Positions 52,754 through 61,396 of a stretch of 64,000 nt of DNA are shown one piece after another (position 1 is the first letter of the stretch; each line of letters starts with the position of its first letter). Under the pieces are notes generated by a model. The model did not search any database and had not been told where the DNA came from. It saw only the letters and a program-made list of their open reading frames with translations. This DNA is from Paenibacillus periandrae (lineage in GTDB: Bacteria > Bacillota > Bacilli > Paenibacillales > NBRC-103111): NCBI RefSeq assembly GCF_022458865.1, contig NZ_JAJNMU010000032.1, positions 1 through 64,000 of the forward strand. The letters run 5' to 3'. A program made the translations under genes and the position numbers.

Positions 52754-52928
52754 CGCTTACGAGGTTAGCTGTCGGATTCGGGCTAGAGAGTAGCCCTACC
52801 TATGGGTATGCGTTAGCATGCCTTAAGGATTCACCCCATGAAGCTCGTGTATCTGACTACGAATTAACGAATCAGGTATTACGCGCTTCTTTGGTTCCCC
52901 CGTTCCTTTTAAATTCAAGGACTCAGCG
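52754..52928 (-). ncRNA. c-di-AMP (ydaO/yuaA) riboswitch of the kdp operon
   Basis: On the minus strand the conserved ydaO segments appear in order: CGCTGAGTCC, P2 CCTT/AAGG, GGAACGGGGGAACC, ATGGGGTGAATCC, GGTAGGGCTACTCTC, GCCCGAATCCGACAGC and the 3' end TAACCTCGTAAGCG. P1 pairs CGCT (forward 52925-52928) with AGCG (52754-52757). This family senses c-di-AMP and typically turns off K+ uptake genes when c-di-AMP is high. It is followed by a strong terminator and then the kdp operon. Confidence 0.93.
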
Positions 52929-53056
52929 ATCAAGTGCATGTTTCATTTTCAATTACAGACGATCCCTACAAATCTGCATTTCATATATACCTCATGGTCG
53001 TTGAACACGATCACAAGCTTTCATTATCCTCTCTCATAAAAACGACGCTCTCGACC

Positions 53057-53078
53057 CCCTATGAACCGGTTCATAGGG
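53057..53078. promoter_or_regulatory. 22-bp perfect palindrome between the two riboswitches
   Basis: Half-site CCCTATGAACC followed by its exact complement, no spacer. It lies in the 530-bp region between the divergent c-di-AMP riboswitches, where both promoters must be, and could be an operator for either. The rest of 52930-53455 contains only weak, overlapping frames and no recognisable gene. Confidence 0.4.
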
Positions 53079-53455
53079 CTGAGGATGTTCAGCCGTTACT
53101 TGGAAAACTTTGTTTCGAATCATGAGTTGTATCATACGCCAGCCGCTTAACACTGTAAATAAATACCGCATGGCATACAAGGCTATAATTGACTTGCATG
53201 ACATCCAAATCCTTTTCATGCTCTCGATATCTGCATCCATCTCTCGATATCTCCATTTTACGAAGATAAATTCAAATACCCAGCATGAGCTAGCATACAT
53301 ATAGATAATAAAGGGAAATCAGGCTTGATTCCGCTTTCATCGACCTTTTAAGCAAAAAAGGCTTAATTATGATGCGGATTGGGGTTTTACATTATTTAAC
53401 GGCCAGCGTATGATACATTTCATTAACTTAACAACTCCATATCATCCATTATCAA

Positions 53456-53776
53456 CGCTTAATTCCCATAAGATATGTGTTCAAAAAGTCGACTTTTCAG
53501 TACCGAGAAGGTTGCAGGAAGGTGAAGAAGGAGGAGCGGAGCTAAATGAGCACTGCACTTCAAGCCTGACTGCTAGATTCGATGCCGAATACGCCTCATA
53601 TGAGACTTCGTGATCAAAAGGCGACTTTTTGAACGACCACTTCAGGGAAACGGGGGACCCAGTTTAAGCTATGTTACTTATAATAGACAGCTTATAGGGG
53701 TGAATCCTCTTGGCATCTTCGATGCCCGGGGGTAGGGCACTCTCAAGCCCGAATCCGACAGCTAACCTCGTAAGCG
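53456..53776 (+). ncRNA. Second c-di-AMP (ydaO) riboswitch, with an insertion in P2
   Basis: Plus-strand aptamer. The 3' core is GGGAAACGGGGGACCC (53645-53660), GGGGTGAATCC (53697-53707), GGTAGGGCACTCTC and GCCCGAATCCGACAGC, ending TAACCTCGTAAGCG, nearly identical to the kdp riboswitch. The matching 5' strand is far upstream: CGCTTA (53456-53461) pairs perfectly with TAAGCG (53771-53776) as P1, and TTCCC (53463-53467) pairs with GGGAA (53645-53649) as P2. The P2 loop therefore contains an extra 156-bp inverted-repeat element. A terminator and the 153-aa gene follow. Confidence 0.88.
53479..53634. mobile_element. MITE-like inverted-repeat element inside the riboswitch P2 loop
   Basis: 19-bp terminal inverted repeats GTTCAAAAAGTCGACTTTT (53479-53497) and AAAAGGCGACTTTTTGAAC (53616-53634) differ at one position and enclose 118 bp with no coding capacity. 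The size and structure fit a miniature element. I cannot see a clear target-site duplication. As RNA, its ends would pair and extend the P2 stem, which may explain why the aptamer core next to it stays intact. Confidence 0.65.
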
Positions 53777-53828
53777 ATTTGAGAGAGAAGCACACTCGTG
53801 TCTCCCTGACCTTATTTAATCATGCAAA

Positions 53829-53876
53829 GGAAGCCCGAGAGTAGAGTTTCTCTGCTCTCGGGCTTCCCTTTGTTTT
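53829..53876 (+). terminator. Riboswitch-controlled terminator before the 153-aa gene
   Basis: Perfect 13-bp stem GGAAGCCCGAGAG / CTCTCGGGCTTCC (53829-53841 and 53855-53867) with a 13-nt loop, then CTTTGTTTT. It lies 53 nt after the aptamer and 37 nt before the 153-aa gene. Confidence 0.88.
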
Positions 53877-53912
53877 GTCCAAATTCAAGAAATATAGAGG
53901 AGTGCAAGTATC

Positions 53913-54374
53913 ATGCTAAAGCTCGCCGACCCATTGACCGTACCCACTGAATTTTCCTTGGTACCCTACAAAATCGGTTCTATGGAGATTTACCAATTTG
54001 ATTGTTTTCTTTTGAAAAACCGAATCCCGCAAATCACTTCCGATGGCTCCTGCGGATTATTGAAAATATCCAGCCGCGGATGGAATGGTTGGGCAGAATG
54101 GAATCTTCCCTGCTGCGGCAATAAATTCGACCTGATCCAATGGGCTTCGGTTTTAATCAAATTAAAGGGACTTTCCATTACCGATGCATTTGCTTTTGTA
54201 AATACCAAACAGCAGGCATGGGGAACTGAGCGGTGTGAGTTGGTCAAAGCCGCTTTACATGACCTTGTCACTCAAATCCATAATCAGAATACCAAGCAGC
54301 CATCTGATGCCAATGGCATCATTCTGGAACGTTCCAGGCTAATCGAACAGTCACGATCTTATTTTTCCTTTTGA
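53913..54374 (+). CDS. c-di-AMP-riboswitch-controlled 153-aa protein of unknown function
   Basis: 153 residues, ATG with GAGGAG 10 nt upstream. No signal peptide or transmembrane segment. It is Trp-rich in the middle (SSRGWNGWAEWNLPCCGNK) and has five Cys. The segment SSRGWNGWAEW and the later ERCELVKAALHDL faintly recall the N-terminal capping domain of enolase-superfamily enzymes, but the barrel is absent, so this is weak. It is monocistronic, convergent with the gene at 54386 (12-bp gap). Control by a c-di-AMP riboswitch suggests a role in osmotic, potassium or cell-wall homeostasis (inference). Confidence 0.8.
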   Translation: MLKLADPLTVPTEFSLVPYKIGSMEIYQFDCFLLKNRIPQITSDGSCGLLKISSRGWNGWAEWNLPCCGNKFDLIQWASVLIKLKGLSITDAFAFVNTKQQAWGTERCELVKAALHDLVTQIHNQNTKQPSDANGIILERSRLIEQSRSYFSF

Positions 54375-54385
54375 ATAGGATCAGA

Positions 54386-56164
54386 TTAAGGTCTGCTTAA
54401 TTCAGTCAATAGACGTTTGGCATCTCCATTTTCTGTTTTGAAGATTTCGTATACTTTTAAAGTCAGCGGCGTGTCAAACTGTTCAGAATTTCCGGCAAAG
54501 GCAATATTGTTCTCTCCAGTAACCAGGCGTTCCTGCCCAATCAACGATTTCACAGAGGTGCCCACGAGCCTTCCCAATGAATCATGCAGTTCAAATTGAA
54601 GCTGCGGGAAGCTTTCATCTACCTGGGTCTCTTTGATACGTTCAATATCGAAGAAAAACTTGCCTTTATACGTATATTGATGAGTCGCTGAATTGAACAA
54701 GAAGGAAATGTCCCACCGTTCGATCGCTACATTAAATGGATATAGACTAAATTTGTCTTCTTTGTCCGGTGCCTGTAAATTAACGCTGTAGGCGGCAATT
54801 GTTGATTTGTACGGTGCTTGTGCCGTTGTATCCTGAAGCTTTAAGGCAAGCCCCGTTCCAGTCTCGGTCGCTGGTACCACATACGTGTAATTGATGGTCG
54901 TTCCTGTGTTGGGCAGCACAGACGTTGCCGCCAGCACTTGCCGTCTGCCACTGTATTGGTAACCTCCGCTGCCGATCAATTCCGTTTGAAACATAGGGAT
55001 AGCGAGCGGTCGGGCACTTTGGTTATACAAACGGAATTTAGCTGTTACTTGCTTGCTGCCTTCATCCTGGTTTTCGTTCATATGAAGCTCAACCAATGAA
55101 ACCTGTAAATCTGGATGGATAAGTTCACTTCGCATATCGAATTTCATGGAGGTACCTAATGCATAAGCTTCATAATTTTGTGGAGCAGTATCGCCCGGGA
55201 GCAATATATTCAGTCTGCCCACTTGATAACTAACCACGCTGGAAGCTCCTGATGTAAAGCTTTCAGCAGTCAACAGATTCAAGCTTAGCAGCTCTGTATC
55301 CTGATCGGTTGGAATTGCGTAATGCAAATACTTTTCTTCTTTGGCATCCAATTGAATCGTATCTTTCTCTAATCGGCTGCCTGTAAACACCTTTTTATCG
55401 TTTTTCCCATCTATGGCAAAATCGGGTACGGTTTCCCGTTGACTCGACGGGTTATAAGCCAGTAATTGAACGACGTATACATTACCCGTCTTGGTAGATT
55501 CCTTATGGATATCTACGGGTGTGTATTCGATTGGGGAATCCAATGCAGGAATCCGGAAAGCGTCAGACCACTTGCGGATCGCAGCTGAATCAGTCATGGA
55601 CGTATCTACACCATGCCAAGGCTGGATTGTAATCGGGACTGAGGTCATGAGTGTTTCTTTCTTGGGATATACATAGTAATCTACATCCGTCCAATTGACT
55701 TCACTAATGGTTATTTTCTCAGCACGATCCAATACGACCATGTAGCTAATATCGGTTGTGGTCTGGGGCTGTATGACTCTCGGATTTGCTGTGCTTGACT
55801 GCAGCGTATAGGTTATCCCTTTGCTGGTGCGTGCACGGACCTCATAATCGGGAACCTTGGTGATCGAGGTGCTTGTATTTTCCATTTTGATCACAATACC
55901 GATCCGGGTACCTCCAAGAATTTCCTCTGTCAAAACACTTTTGATCTGTACATTCAATACATCCGTCAAGGGATATACGGCAGCAATGGGTTGAACGGTT
56001 TGTGCAGGACTGAGCCTTGAAGCTGTTTGTTGGCTGATGGGTACAGAACTATTCGTTCCCAAGCTCGTGGTTACGGCTACCTCTGCAAAAGCAGGGCTCA
56101 TGAAGCCAGTGATCGATGCCGATAACACGGCTGATGCTACGATGACGGTTAACCTTCTATTCAT
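54386..56164 (-). CDS. Secreted protein of unknown function, last gene of the RND operon
   Basis: 592 residues. The signal peptide (TVIVASAVLSASITGFMSPAFA) has a cleavage site near residue 28. The rest is beta-rich with repeated ENTS/YNPS.R...PDF-like segments (NTSTSITKVPDYEVRA, NPSSQRETVPDFAIDG, NQSARPLAIPMFQTEL), suggesting three or more Ig-like or DUF11-like modules. AGGAGG precedes the ATG. It is 33 nt after the adaptor gene, so it is part of the efflux operon. It may be an extracytoplasmic partner of the RND pump; I know no named family. Confidence 0.7.
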   Translation of the reverse strand: MNRRLTVIVASAVLSASITGFMSPAFAEVAVTTSLGTNSSVPISQQTASRLSPAQTVQPIAAVYPLTDVLNVQIKSVLTEEILGGTRIGIVIKMENTSTSITKVPDYEVRARTSKGITYTLQSSTANPRVIQPQTTTDISYMVVLDRAEKITISEVNWTDVDYYVYPKKETLMTSVPITIQPWHGVDTSMTDSAAIRKWSDAFRIPALDSPIEYTPVDIHKESTKTGNVYVVQLLAYNPSSQRETVPDFAIDGKNDKKVFTGSRLEKDTIQLDAKEEKYLHYAIPTDQDTELLSLNLLTAESFTSGASSVVSYQVGRLNILLPGDTAPQNYEAYALGTSMKFDMRSELIHPDLQVSLVELHMNENQDEGSKQVTAKFRLYNQSARPLAIPMFQTELIGSGGYQYSGRRQVLAATSVLPNTGTTINYTYVVPATETGTGLALKLQDTTAQAPYKSTIAAYSVNLQAPDKEDKFSLYPFNVAIERWDISFLFNSATHQYTYKGKFFFDIERIKETQVDESFPQLQFELHDSLGRLVGTSVKSLIGQERLVTGENNIAFAGNSEQFDTPLTLKVYEIFKTENGDAKRLLTELSRP

Positions 56165-56196
56165 TCGTTTCGTTCTCCTCCTGTGACAAGCATGGT

Positions 56197-57447
56197 TTAT
56201 TGAGCTAGCTGTACTTTTTCTTTATCCTTCAGTTGATTCTGCCCGGAGGTTATAAGCGGCTCACCTTCCTTGACACCGCTTATGACCTCTTGATACGTAT
56301 CACTTAAACGACCCAGCGTGACCTTACGCTTCTCCACGGTATCTCCCGCCATAACAAATACGAAGCTCTCTCCACTTTCACGAACAATACTTAAGGTAGG
56401 CACGGTGACTACGATTTGATCCTGATCCTCTGTCAGCAGAACCTGAGCCTTCATTCCCGGCTTGAACTTGCGATCCTGATTGGGCAATTCAAGTTCCAAC
56501 GAGTAAGCTTTGGATTGGGTGCTGACAACATCAGCCAGATAGCTCACTTTGGCCTTATATTTTTCAGCTGAACCCGATATGTAAAAGGATAGCTCTTGCT
56601 TCCCGCGGACTAGCGCAGCCGCCTCTTCGGTAAGCTCAGCTTTGATCTTGATAGGATCCAGCTGCTGAATCTGTGCAGCACGGAAGCCCGGTGCAAGAGT
56701 CATACCGACTTCAATTGGCAGATCCGTCAGCACTCCGCTAACGCTCGCTCTTACTTCCATATGCTCTAAGGTCCGGTCGGCCTCTCGAATGGACACATCC
56801 GATATAAGTAAGCCCTGTTCCAGCTGTGATAAGGAATTGGTCGTTTCCAGCGTTTTTTGTTTCTGCAGGCTGCTCTGCAAATCAAGCTTGAGATTGTTTA
56901 ATTGCGTTTCTACCTGCTCCAGCTGGAATTTCGTAGCAAGCCCCAAATCAAAATCGTTGCGCATTTTATTATAATTCTTATCCGTTTCCTTAATTGCCGC
57001 TTCCAGCTTCACGATGCCGTTCTGCAAATCCTGCTTGCTGTTAGCCAAATCCTCCCGCGCTTTTACCAGCTGCTCTTTTGTTGAGGATATCGTCACAGTC
57101 GCTTTTTCTTTGGATATCAGCACATCGGTAGGATCAAGTCTGAAAATCACTTCACCTTTTTCGACGTTATCTCCGCGCTTCTTCAATATTTCCTTGACAT
57201 CGCCGCCTACCTTGACGGACACATCGAGCTGTATGGAGGAGGCTATATCAGCCACCTGCTCCAAAGGCTCACTTATTTTCTGCTTCGCCACTTTGCTTAC
57301 CTTAACCTGCTTGAGCTGTACTTCCGTAGCCTGTGCCGGTTGGGCTTTGGGCGTTTCGGAGCAGCCTGCAAGCATGACCGCTCCAACTAACATTAATCCC
57401 ATAGCTTTTACACCTGTATGAACTGGATTGACCCTAAATGGTTTCAT
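56197..57447 (-). CDS. RND efflux adaptor (membrane-fusion) lipoprotein
   Basis: 416 residues. The lipoprotein signal GLMLVGAVMLAGC has its lipidated Cys at about residue 29. The HlyD-like architecture has a barrel-sandwich part (DVSVKVGGDVKEILKKRGD and VRASVSGVLTDLPIEVGMTL), a coiled-coil hairpin at about 110-215 (KEKATVTISSTKEQLVKARE) and a C-terminal beta-barrel/MPD region. It links the RND permease to the cell exterior. It lies 44 nt after the permease gene; AAAGGAG precedes the ATG. Confidence 0.92.
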   Translation of the reverse strand: MKPFRVNPVHTGVKAMGLMLVGAVMLAGCSETPKAQPAQATEVQLKQVKVSKVAKQKISEPLEQVADIASSIQLDVSVKVGGDVKEILKKRGDNVEKGEVIFRLDPTDVLISKEKATVTISSTKEQLVKAREDLANSKQDLQNGIVKLEAAIKETDKNYNKMRNDFDLGLATKFQLEQVETQLNNLKLDLQSSLQKQKTLETTNSLSQLEQGLLISDVSIREADRTLEHMEVRASVSGVLTDLPIEVGMTLAPGFRAAQIQQLDPIKIKAELTEEAAALVRGKQELSFYISGSAEKYKAKVSYLADVVSTQSKAYSLELELPNQDRKFKPGMKAQVLLTEDQDQIVVTVPTLSIVRESGESFVFVMAGDTVEKRKVTLGRLSDTYQEVISGVKEGEPLITSGQNQLKDKEKVQLAQ

Positions 57448-57491
57448 GGAATGTTGCTCCTTTTCGATATATATCTATCAGCTACTCGTAC

Positions 57492-60400
57492 CTAAATGCC
57501 TTCTACTGTCGGGGTTTTGGCGACTCGGTTTTCTTTTCTGTTCATAAACCGCGAGATGCCGACATTCATTTTATCGATAAGTTCATAAATCACGGGTACA
57601 ACAATCAAGGTCAGTACGGTCGAAGTAATCAAACCGCCGATAACAACAACGGCCAAGCCTTTGGAAATCAGTGATCCATCCGAAACACCCAGCGCCAAGG
57701 GCAGCAAGGTCATTACTGTGGCACCCGCGGTCATAATAATGGGACGAAGTCTTGTTAAGCCCGCTCTAACCAAAGCGACACGTACCGTTAATCCATCAGC
57801 GCGGAGCTGCTGCACCCGGTCGATCAGTACGATGGCATTGGTAACAACAACCCCGATCAACATCAAAAATCCAATCAGTGATGTAATATTGATCGACTCG
57901 CCTGAAATCAACAGCGCGATAAGTCCGCCGATCGCAGCCAGTGGTACCGAAAAGAGAATAACAAACGGCGCACTTGCGTTCCCAAAAGCAATAACCATGA
58001 CGAGATAAACGAGACAAATCGCAGCACCCATGGCAACCGCCATTTGACCAAAGCTTTCCTGAATATCGTCATTCACCCCTTGTGCCTGTGTACGAACACT
58101 TCCAGGGAGTTCTACTGTTTTCAAAGCTTCTGTAACTTTGGTGCTCACGCCACCTTTGTCCTTACTCTCGATTTTGGCAGTGATTTTCACATATTGCTCC
58201 TGCATTTCCCGAGTGATTGCAGCCGGCGCATCTACCTGCTTGATTTTGGCTACATCGTTAAGAGCGACGACTGCACCGGTTGAGGTTGTCAGCTGGATGC
58301 GTCCCAGCTTTTCCATCGAATTTTTGAAATCGTCATCTACCATAACTTTGGTTTCAAAGGTTACATTGTCGAATTTGATATCGCCCAGTGGTGCCTCTGC
58401 AAGCCACAAACGTACCGTGTCTGTAAGCTGTGCCGAGGATAAACCGTACACACGCGCCTTATTTTGGTCTACACTGACTACGACCTGCGTCTTCTTTTCA
58501 CTCAGGCTGTCTTTAATCGTTGTCAGCTCCGGGAATTCCCGCATCTTCGCTTTGACCAGCTCGGCACCGGCTATCAGCTGATTCAGGTCTTCACCTTTCA
58601 GCAGGTAGGCAAAATCATCTCCAGAGCCCATGCTTGGCGCTAACAGCGCACCTTCAATTTCCGATCCTTTAGGGGCCATCTCTATCATTTTAAGCTTAAA
58701 CGTTTCGGCCATTTCCTTGGCATTGGAAGCCGCTGATACCGAACCAATAATACTCGCCTTGTATGGCGTACGTTCACCGCTTGTATTCTGCTGATCATAA
58801 CCAACCATCGATTCAAAATAGTCAAACGCCGGTTGTCCGGCAGCATCCTTGGATTCCCGAAGCATCGCTTCGATTTCTTTAACCTTCAAATCCATCGATT
58901 CAAAGGACGTATCCTGCGGCAGCTTCAACGTATACTGAACCTGCTTATTGGTTTCGCTATCCGGCATAAAGGCCATCGGCAGAAAAGGAACCGTTCCTCC
59001 TATCGAAATGATAAGCGCCAGTACTGCCGCCACAACCGTTTTCTTCGGATTATCGAGCGACCAATTTAATACTTTCTTATAGCTGCCACCCAGCTTACCG
59101 ACCTGCTCTTCATCGTGGTGCTTGATCTTATTACTTCTGAGCACCATCAACTTGGCAAGCATCGGAATGACTGTCAATGCGATGATCAATGAGGACATTA
59201 ACGCCACGATCAAGGTAATGGCAAAGGGCCTGAAAATATCCCCCAATACCCCGCCAACAAAGGTTATCGGTAAAAATACACCTGCGGTGGTAATCGTGGA
59301 TGAGGTAATCGCCGAGGCTACCCGTGCAGTTGCCAGCTTAATAACGGATTCATTCCGGTCGCTGACCCGCTGAAGCTCACTGTATATGTTCTCAATAACA
59401 ACAATGGAATCATCGACAACCCGGCCAACGGCAATCGTTAAACCACCGAGCGTCATAATATTGAGCGTAATATCCAGTGATGCCATTGCGCATAATGTAG
59501 TTAAGATGGACAAGGGAATCGAAACGAGTACAATCACGGTCATGCGCACATTTCTCAGGAACAATAAGATCATAACGGAAGCCAGAACCGCCCCCATAAT
59601 CCCTTCCTTCAGCATCCCGTTGATCGATTTTTTGACATCGTTTGCTGCATTGTAAACAGGTGAAAATTGCAAATTCGGATATTCCTTTTTCCAGTTGGCG
59701 AACAATTTGTCAACATCATCGGCAAATTTGACCGTATTGGCATCTTTTCCTTTGAAGAGCGTGAGACCGATAGCCGGAGTGCTGTCCAACCGGGCAATAT
59801 ATTTGGATTCCGAAATGGCTTCAACCTTGGAAATATTTTTAAGCATGACCGTGTCGCCCTTGGGGGACGTAATTTTCATATTTTCCAAATTGTATATCGT
59901 GTTCAAATCACTTTCGATCCGAACCGATTGGGAGCTTCCGTTAAAATCGACTTTACCTGCCGGGCTCGTCATGAGCGCAGTTTGTATACTTTGTGAAACT
60001 AGTGCTGGCGTCATGCCGTAATTATTGATCGCGCTAATGTTCAGCTTCAGCTTCAAGGTTGCTTCCTGCTGACCAATGGAATCTACATGATCAATCCCAT
60101 CCATGGCGCTTAAGGTAGGCTCGATCACATCCTTATAAATCCGGTTCAGCTCATCATGGTTCATATTCTCGTTACCATTGATCGCAGCAAAGTATACCGG
60201 GAAATCACTGCTTCCAAACTTGGAAACCTTCGGTTCACTTGCTCCTTTTGGCAGCACAATGTCCTTGATTGAGCTTTCGATATCCCGCTTCGCATCATCA
60301 GGTTTTCTGCCATTTACCAGCTCAACCGTGATCGACGAAAAGTTGTCATTTGAGCTGGAGGAAACTTTTTTTACGCCCTCCACACCCACAACCCGCTTCT

Positions 60401-60602
60401 CGATAACCTTCGTTACATTATCCATAACATCCTTAGGAGGGGCCGGATACACCGTGCTTATAAATACGATCGGCAAGGAGATGTCCGGCATGCTTTCCTG
60501 TTTCAGCGTGGATGCGGAGAATAGGCCTGCAAGGAGCAATATAAAGCTGATAATAATAATCGCTGCCGCATTTTTCAAAGAAAAATCAGTAAATTTGTTC
60601 AT
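57492..60602 (-). CDS. RND-family efflux permease (AcrB/SwrC-like)
   Basis: 1036 residues from the second of two adjacent ATGs, better spaced (7 nt) from AAGGAG. Twelve transmembrane helices with two large periplasmic-type loops. The TM4 motif around GRVVDDSIVVIENIYSELQR contains the proton-relay Asp pair, and the TM10 region VTNAIVLIDRVQQLR is present. The HAE1/SwrC-type N-terminus PDISLPIVFISTVYPAPPKD is conserved. It is a proton-driven exporter of amphiphilic compounds such as lipopeptides or antibiotics. It follows the MarR-family gene by about 20 nt. Confidence 0.94.
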   Translation of the reverse strand: MNKFTDFSLKNAAAIIIISFILLLAGLFSASTLKQESMPDISLPIVFISTVYPAPPKDVMDNVTKVIEKRVVGVEGVKKVSSSSNDNFSSITVELVNGRKPDDAKRDIESSIKDIVLPKGASEPKVSKFGSSDFPVYFAAINGNENMNHDELNRIYKDVIEPTLSAMDGIDHVDSIGQQEATLKLKLNISAINNYGMTPALVSQSIQTALMTSPAGKVDFNGSSQSVRIESDLNTIYNLENMKITSPKGDTVMLKNISKVEAISESKYIARLDSTPAIGLTLFKGKDANTVKFADDVDKLFANWKKEYPNLQFSPVYNAANDVKKSINGMLKEGIMGAVLASVMILLFLRNVRMTVIVLVSIPLSILTTLCAMASLDITLNIMTLGGLTIAVGRVVDDSIVVIENIYSELQRVSDRNESVIKLATARVASAITSSTITTAGVFLPITFVGGVLGDIFRPFAITLIVALMSSLIIALTVIPMLAKLMVLRSNKIKHHDEEQVGKLGGSYKKVLNWSLDNPKKTVVAAVLALIISIGGTVPFLPMAFMPDSETNKQVQYTLKLPQDTSFESMDLKVKEIEAMLRESKDAAGQPAFDYFESMVGYDQQNTSGERTPYKASIIGSVSAASNAKEMAETFKLKMIEMAPKGSEIEGALLAPSMGSGDDFAYLLKGEDLNQLIAGAELVKAKMREFPELTTIKDSLSEKKTQVVVSVDQNKARVYGLSSAQLTDTVRLWLAEAPLGDIKFDNVTFETKVMVDDDFKNSMEKLGRIQLTTSTGAVVALNDVAKIKQVDAPAAITREMQEQYVKITAKIESKDKGGVSTKVTEALKTVELPGSVRTQAQGVNDDIQESFGQMAVAMGAAICLVYLVMVIAFGNASAPFVILFSVPLAAIGGLIALLISGESINITSLIGFLMLIGVVVTNAIVLIDRVQQLRADGLTVRVALVRAGLTRLRPIIMTAGATVMTLLPLALGVSDGSLISKGLAVVVIGGLITSTVLTLIVVPVIYELIDKMNVGISRFMNRKENRVAKTPTVEGI

Positions 60603-60622
60603 CATTTTACTCCTTTATCAAA

Positions 60623-61156
60623 TTACAATAATTGCTTTTTGAGCAGCCATTCCTCATTCAAGCCTTTCATTCTGGACATGTAGATATCACAAAACAATGA
60701 GATTTCGCTGAATCTTTGTTCGACAACGCGACAGGTCTCCTGATCCGCATAATTCAGACCCTCTTGTTCCGGTAAAGCGAGCAAATTCCGGTTCAGCGTT
60801 TGTTGAACGGATTTGATCTTCTCTTTGTACGTTTCGAAAACATGGATTTCAAAATCATCCGTTATGTAATAGTAATCCTTTCTGTCATTCTGAACCGGAA
60901 CCTTATTGCACAAATGCCGCGATACCATATTCCGGATTTGAACGCTGATCGCGGCCTTGGACACGGATAAAGCATCAGCCATCTGCTGTAGGCTTAAGGG
61001 CTCTGCTGAAAAAAGAAGCAGTGTAAAAAGCCTGCCAACAAGCGGACTGAAGCCTTCTTTTTCCAGATGCATGGACATAAAATGGCTCGTGCTTAACTTC
61101 ATTTCGTCGAGAGTCTGTAACATCGTATGGCTGGTAGCCCCTTCCTTCAAGTACAT
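60623..61156 (-). CDS. MarR/GbsR-family regulator, first gene of the RND operon
   Basis: 177 residues, winged-helix regulator with FSPLVGRLFTLLLFSAEPLS, LQQMADALSVSKAAISVQI and a wing RHLCNKVPVQNDRKDYYYIT, closest to GbsR-like proteins of Bacilli. The start is uncertain: ATG 61156 has little ribosome binding site, and ATG 61123 lies 14 nt after AAGGAAGGGG. It leads the RND-adaptor-secreted protein operon and is divergent from a TetR gene. Its own binding site is not evident; the shared 20-bp operator could belong to it or to the TetR. Confidence 0.85.
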   Translation of the reverse strand: MYLKEGATSHTMLQTLDEMKLSTSHFMSMHLEKEGFSPLVGRLFTLLLFSAEPLSLQQMADALSVSKAAISVQIRNMVSRHLCNKVPVQNDRKDYYYITDDFEIHVFETYKEKIKSVQQTLNRNLLALPEQEGLNYADQETCRVVEQRFSEISLFCDIYMSRMKGLNEEWLLKKQLL

Positions 61157-61200
61157 GTAAGCTCATTCGTAACTTTAAGAATGATATTAAAGGTATAAGC

Positions 61201-61259
61201 ATATTATGACTGACTGGTCATTATGGAAGTATAATAATGGATATACAGCTTTAAATCAA
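61201..61259 (-). promoter_or_regulatory. RND-operon promoter and operator copy 1
   Basis: On the minus strand TTGATT (forward 61254-61259), a 17-nt spacer and TATTAT (61231-61236). Operator-like ATATTATGACTGACTGGTCA (61201-61220) lies just downstream of the -10, over the start region. The same 20 bp occurs inverted at 61298-61317 in front of the TetR gene. Confidence 0.75.
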
Positions 61260-61297
61260 CCTTTTTTTATTTTTATTCGTCACTTAAACCGAATTTG

Positions 61298-61345
61298 TGA
61301 CCAGTCAGTCATAATATTGACATGCATATGTTCGACGTATACAAT
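61298..61345 (+). promoter_or_regulatory. TetR-gene promoter and operator copy 2
   Basis: TTGACA (61317-61322), a 17-nt spacer and TACAAT (61340-61345) are near-consensus. The inverted operator copy (61298-61317) abuts the -35. The position of this promoter rules out starts before about 61350, supporting ATG 61397 for the TetR protein. Confidence 0.8.
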
Positions 61346-61396
61346 GGCTGTATGCATGTGATGTACCAAGTTTGGAAACAAGGAGTGTCGAACAGA

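Noticed and set aside
53034-53300. Minus-strand 88-codon frame between the two riboswitches
   Set aside because: No ribosome binding site, no family resemblance, overlaps the 22-bp palindrome and the likely promoter region.
53410-53613. Plus-strand 67-codon frame
   Set aside because: Runs through the 5' strand of the riboswitch and into the inverted-repeat element; no ribosome binding site or protein-like pattern.
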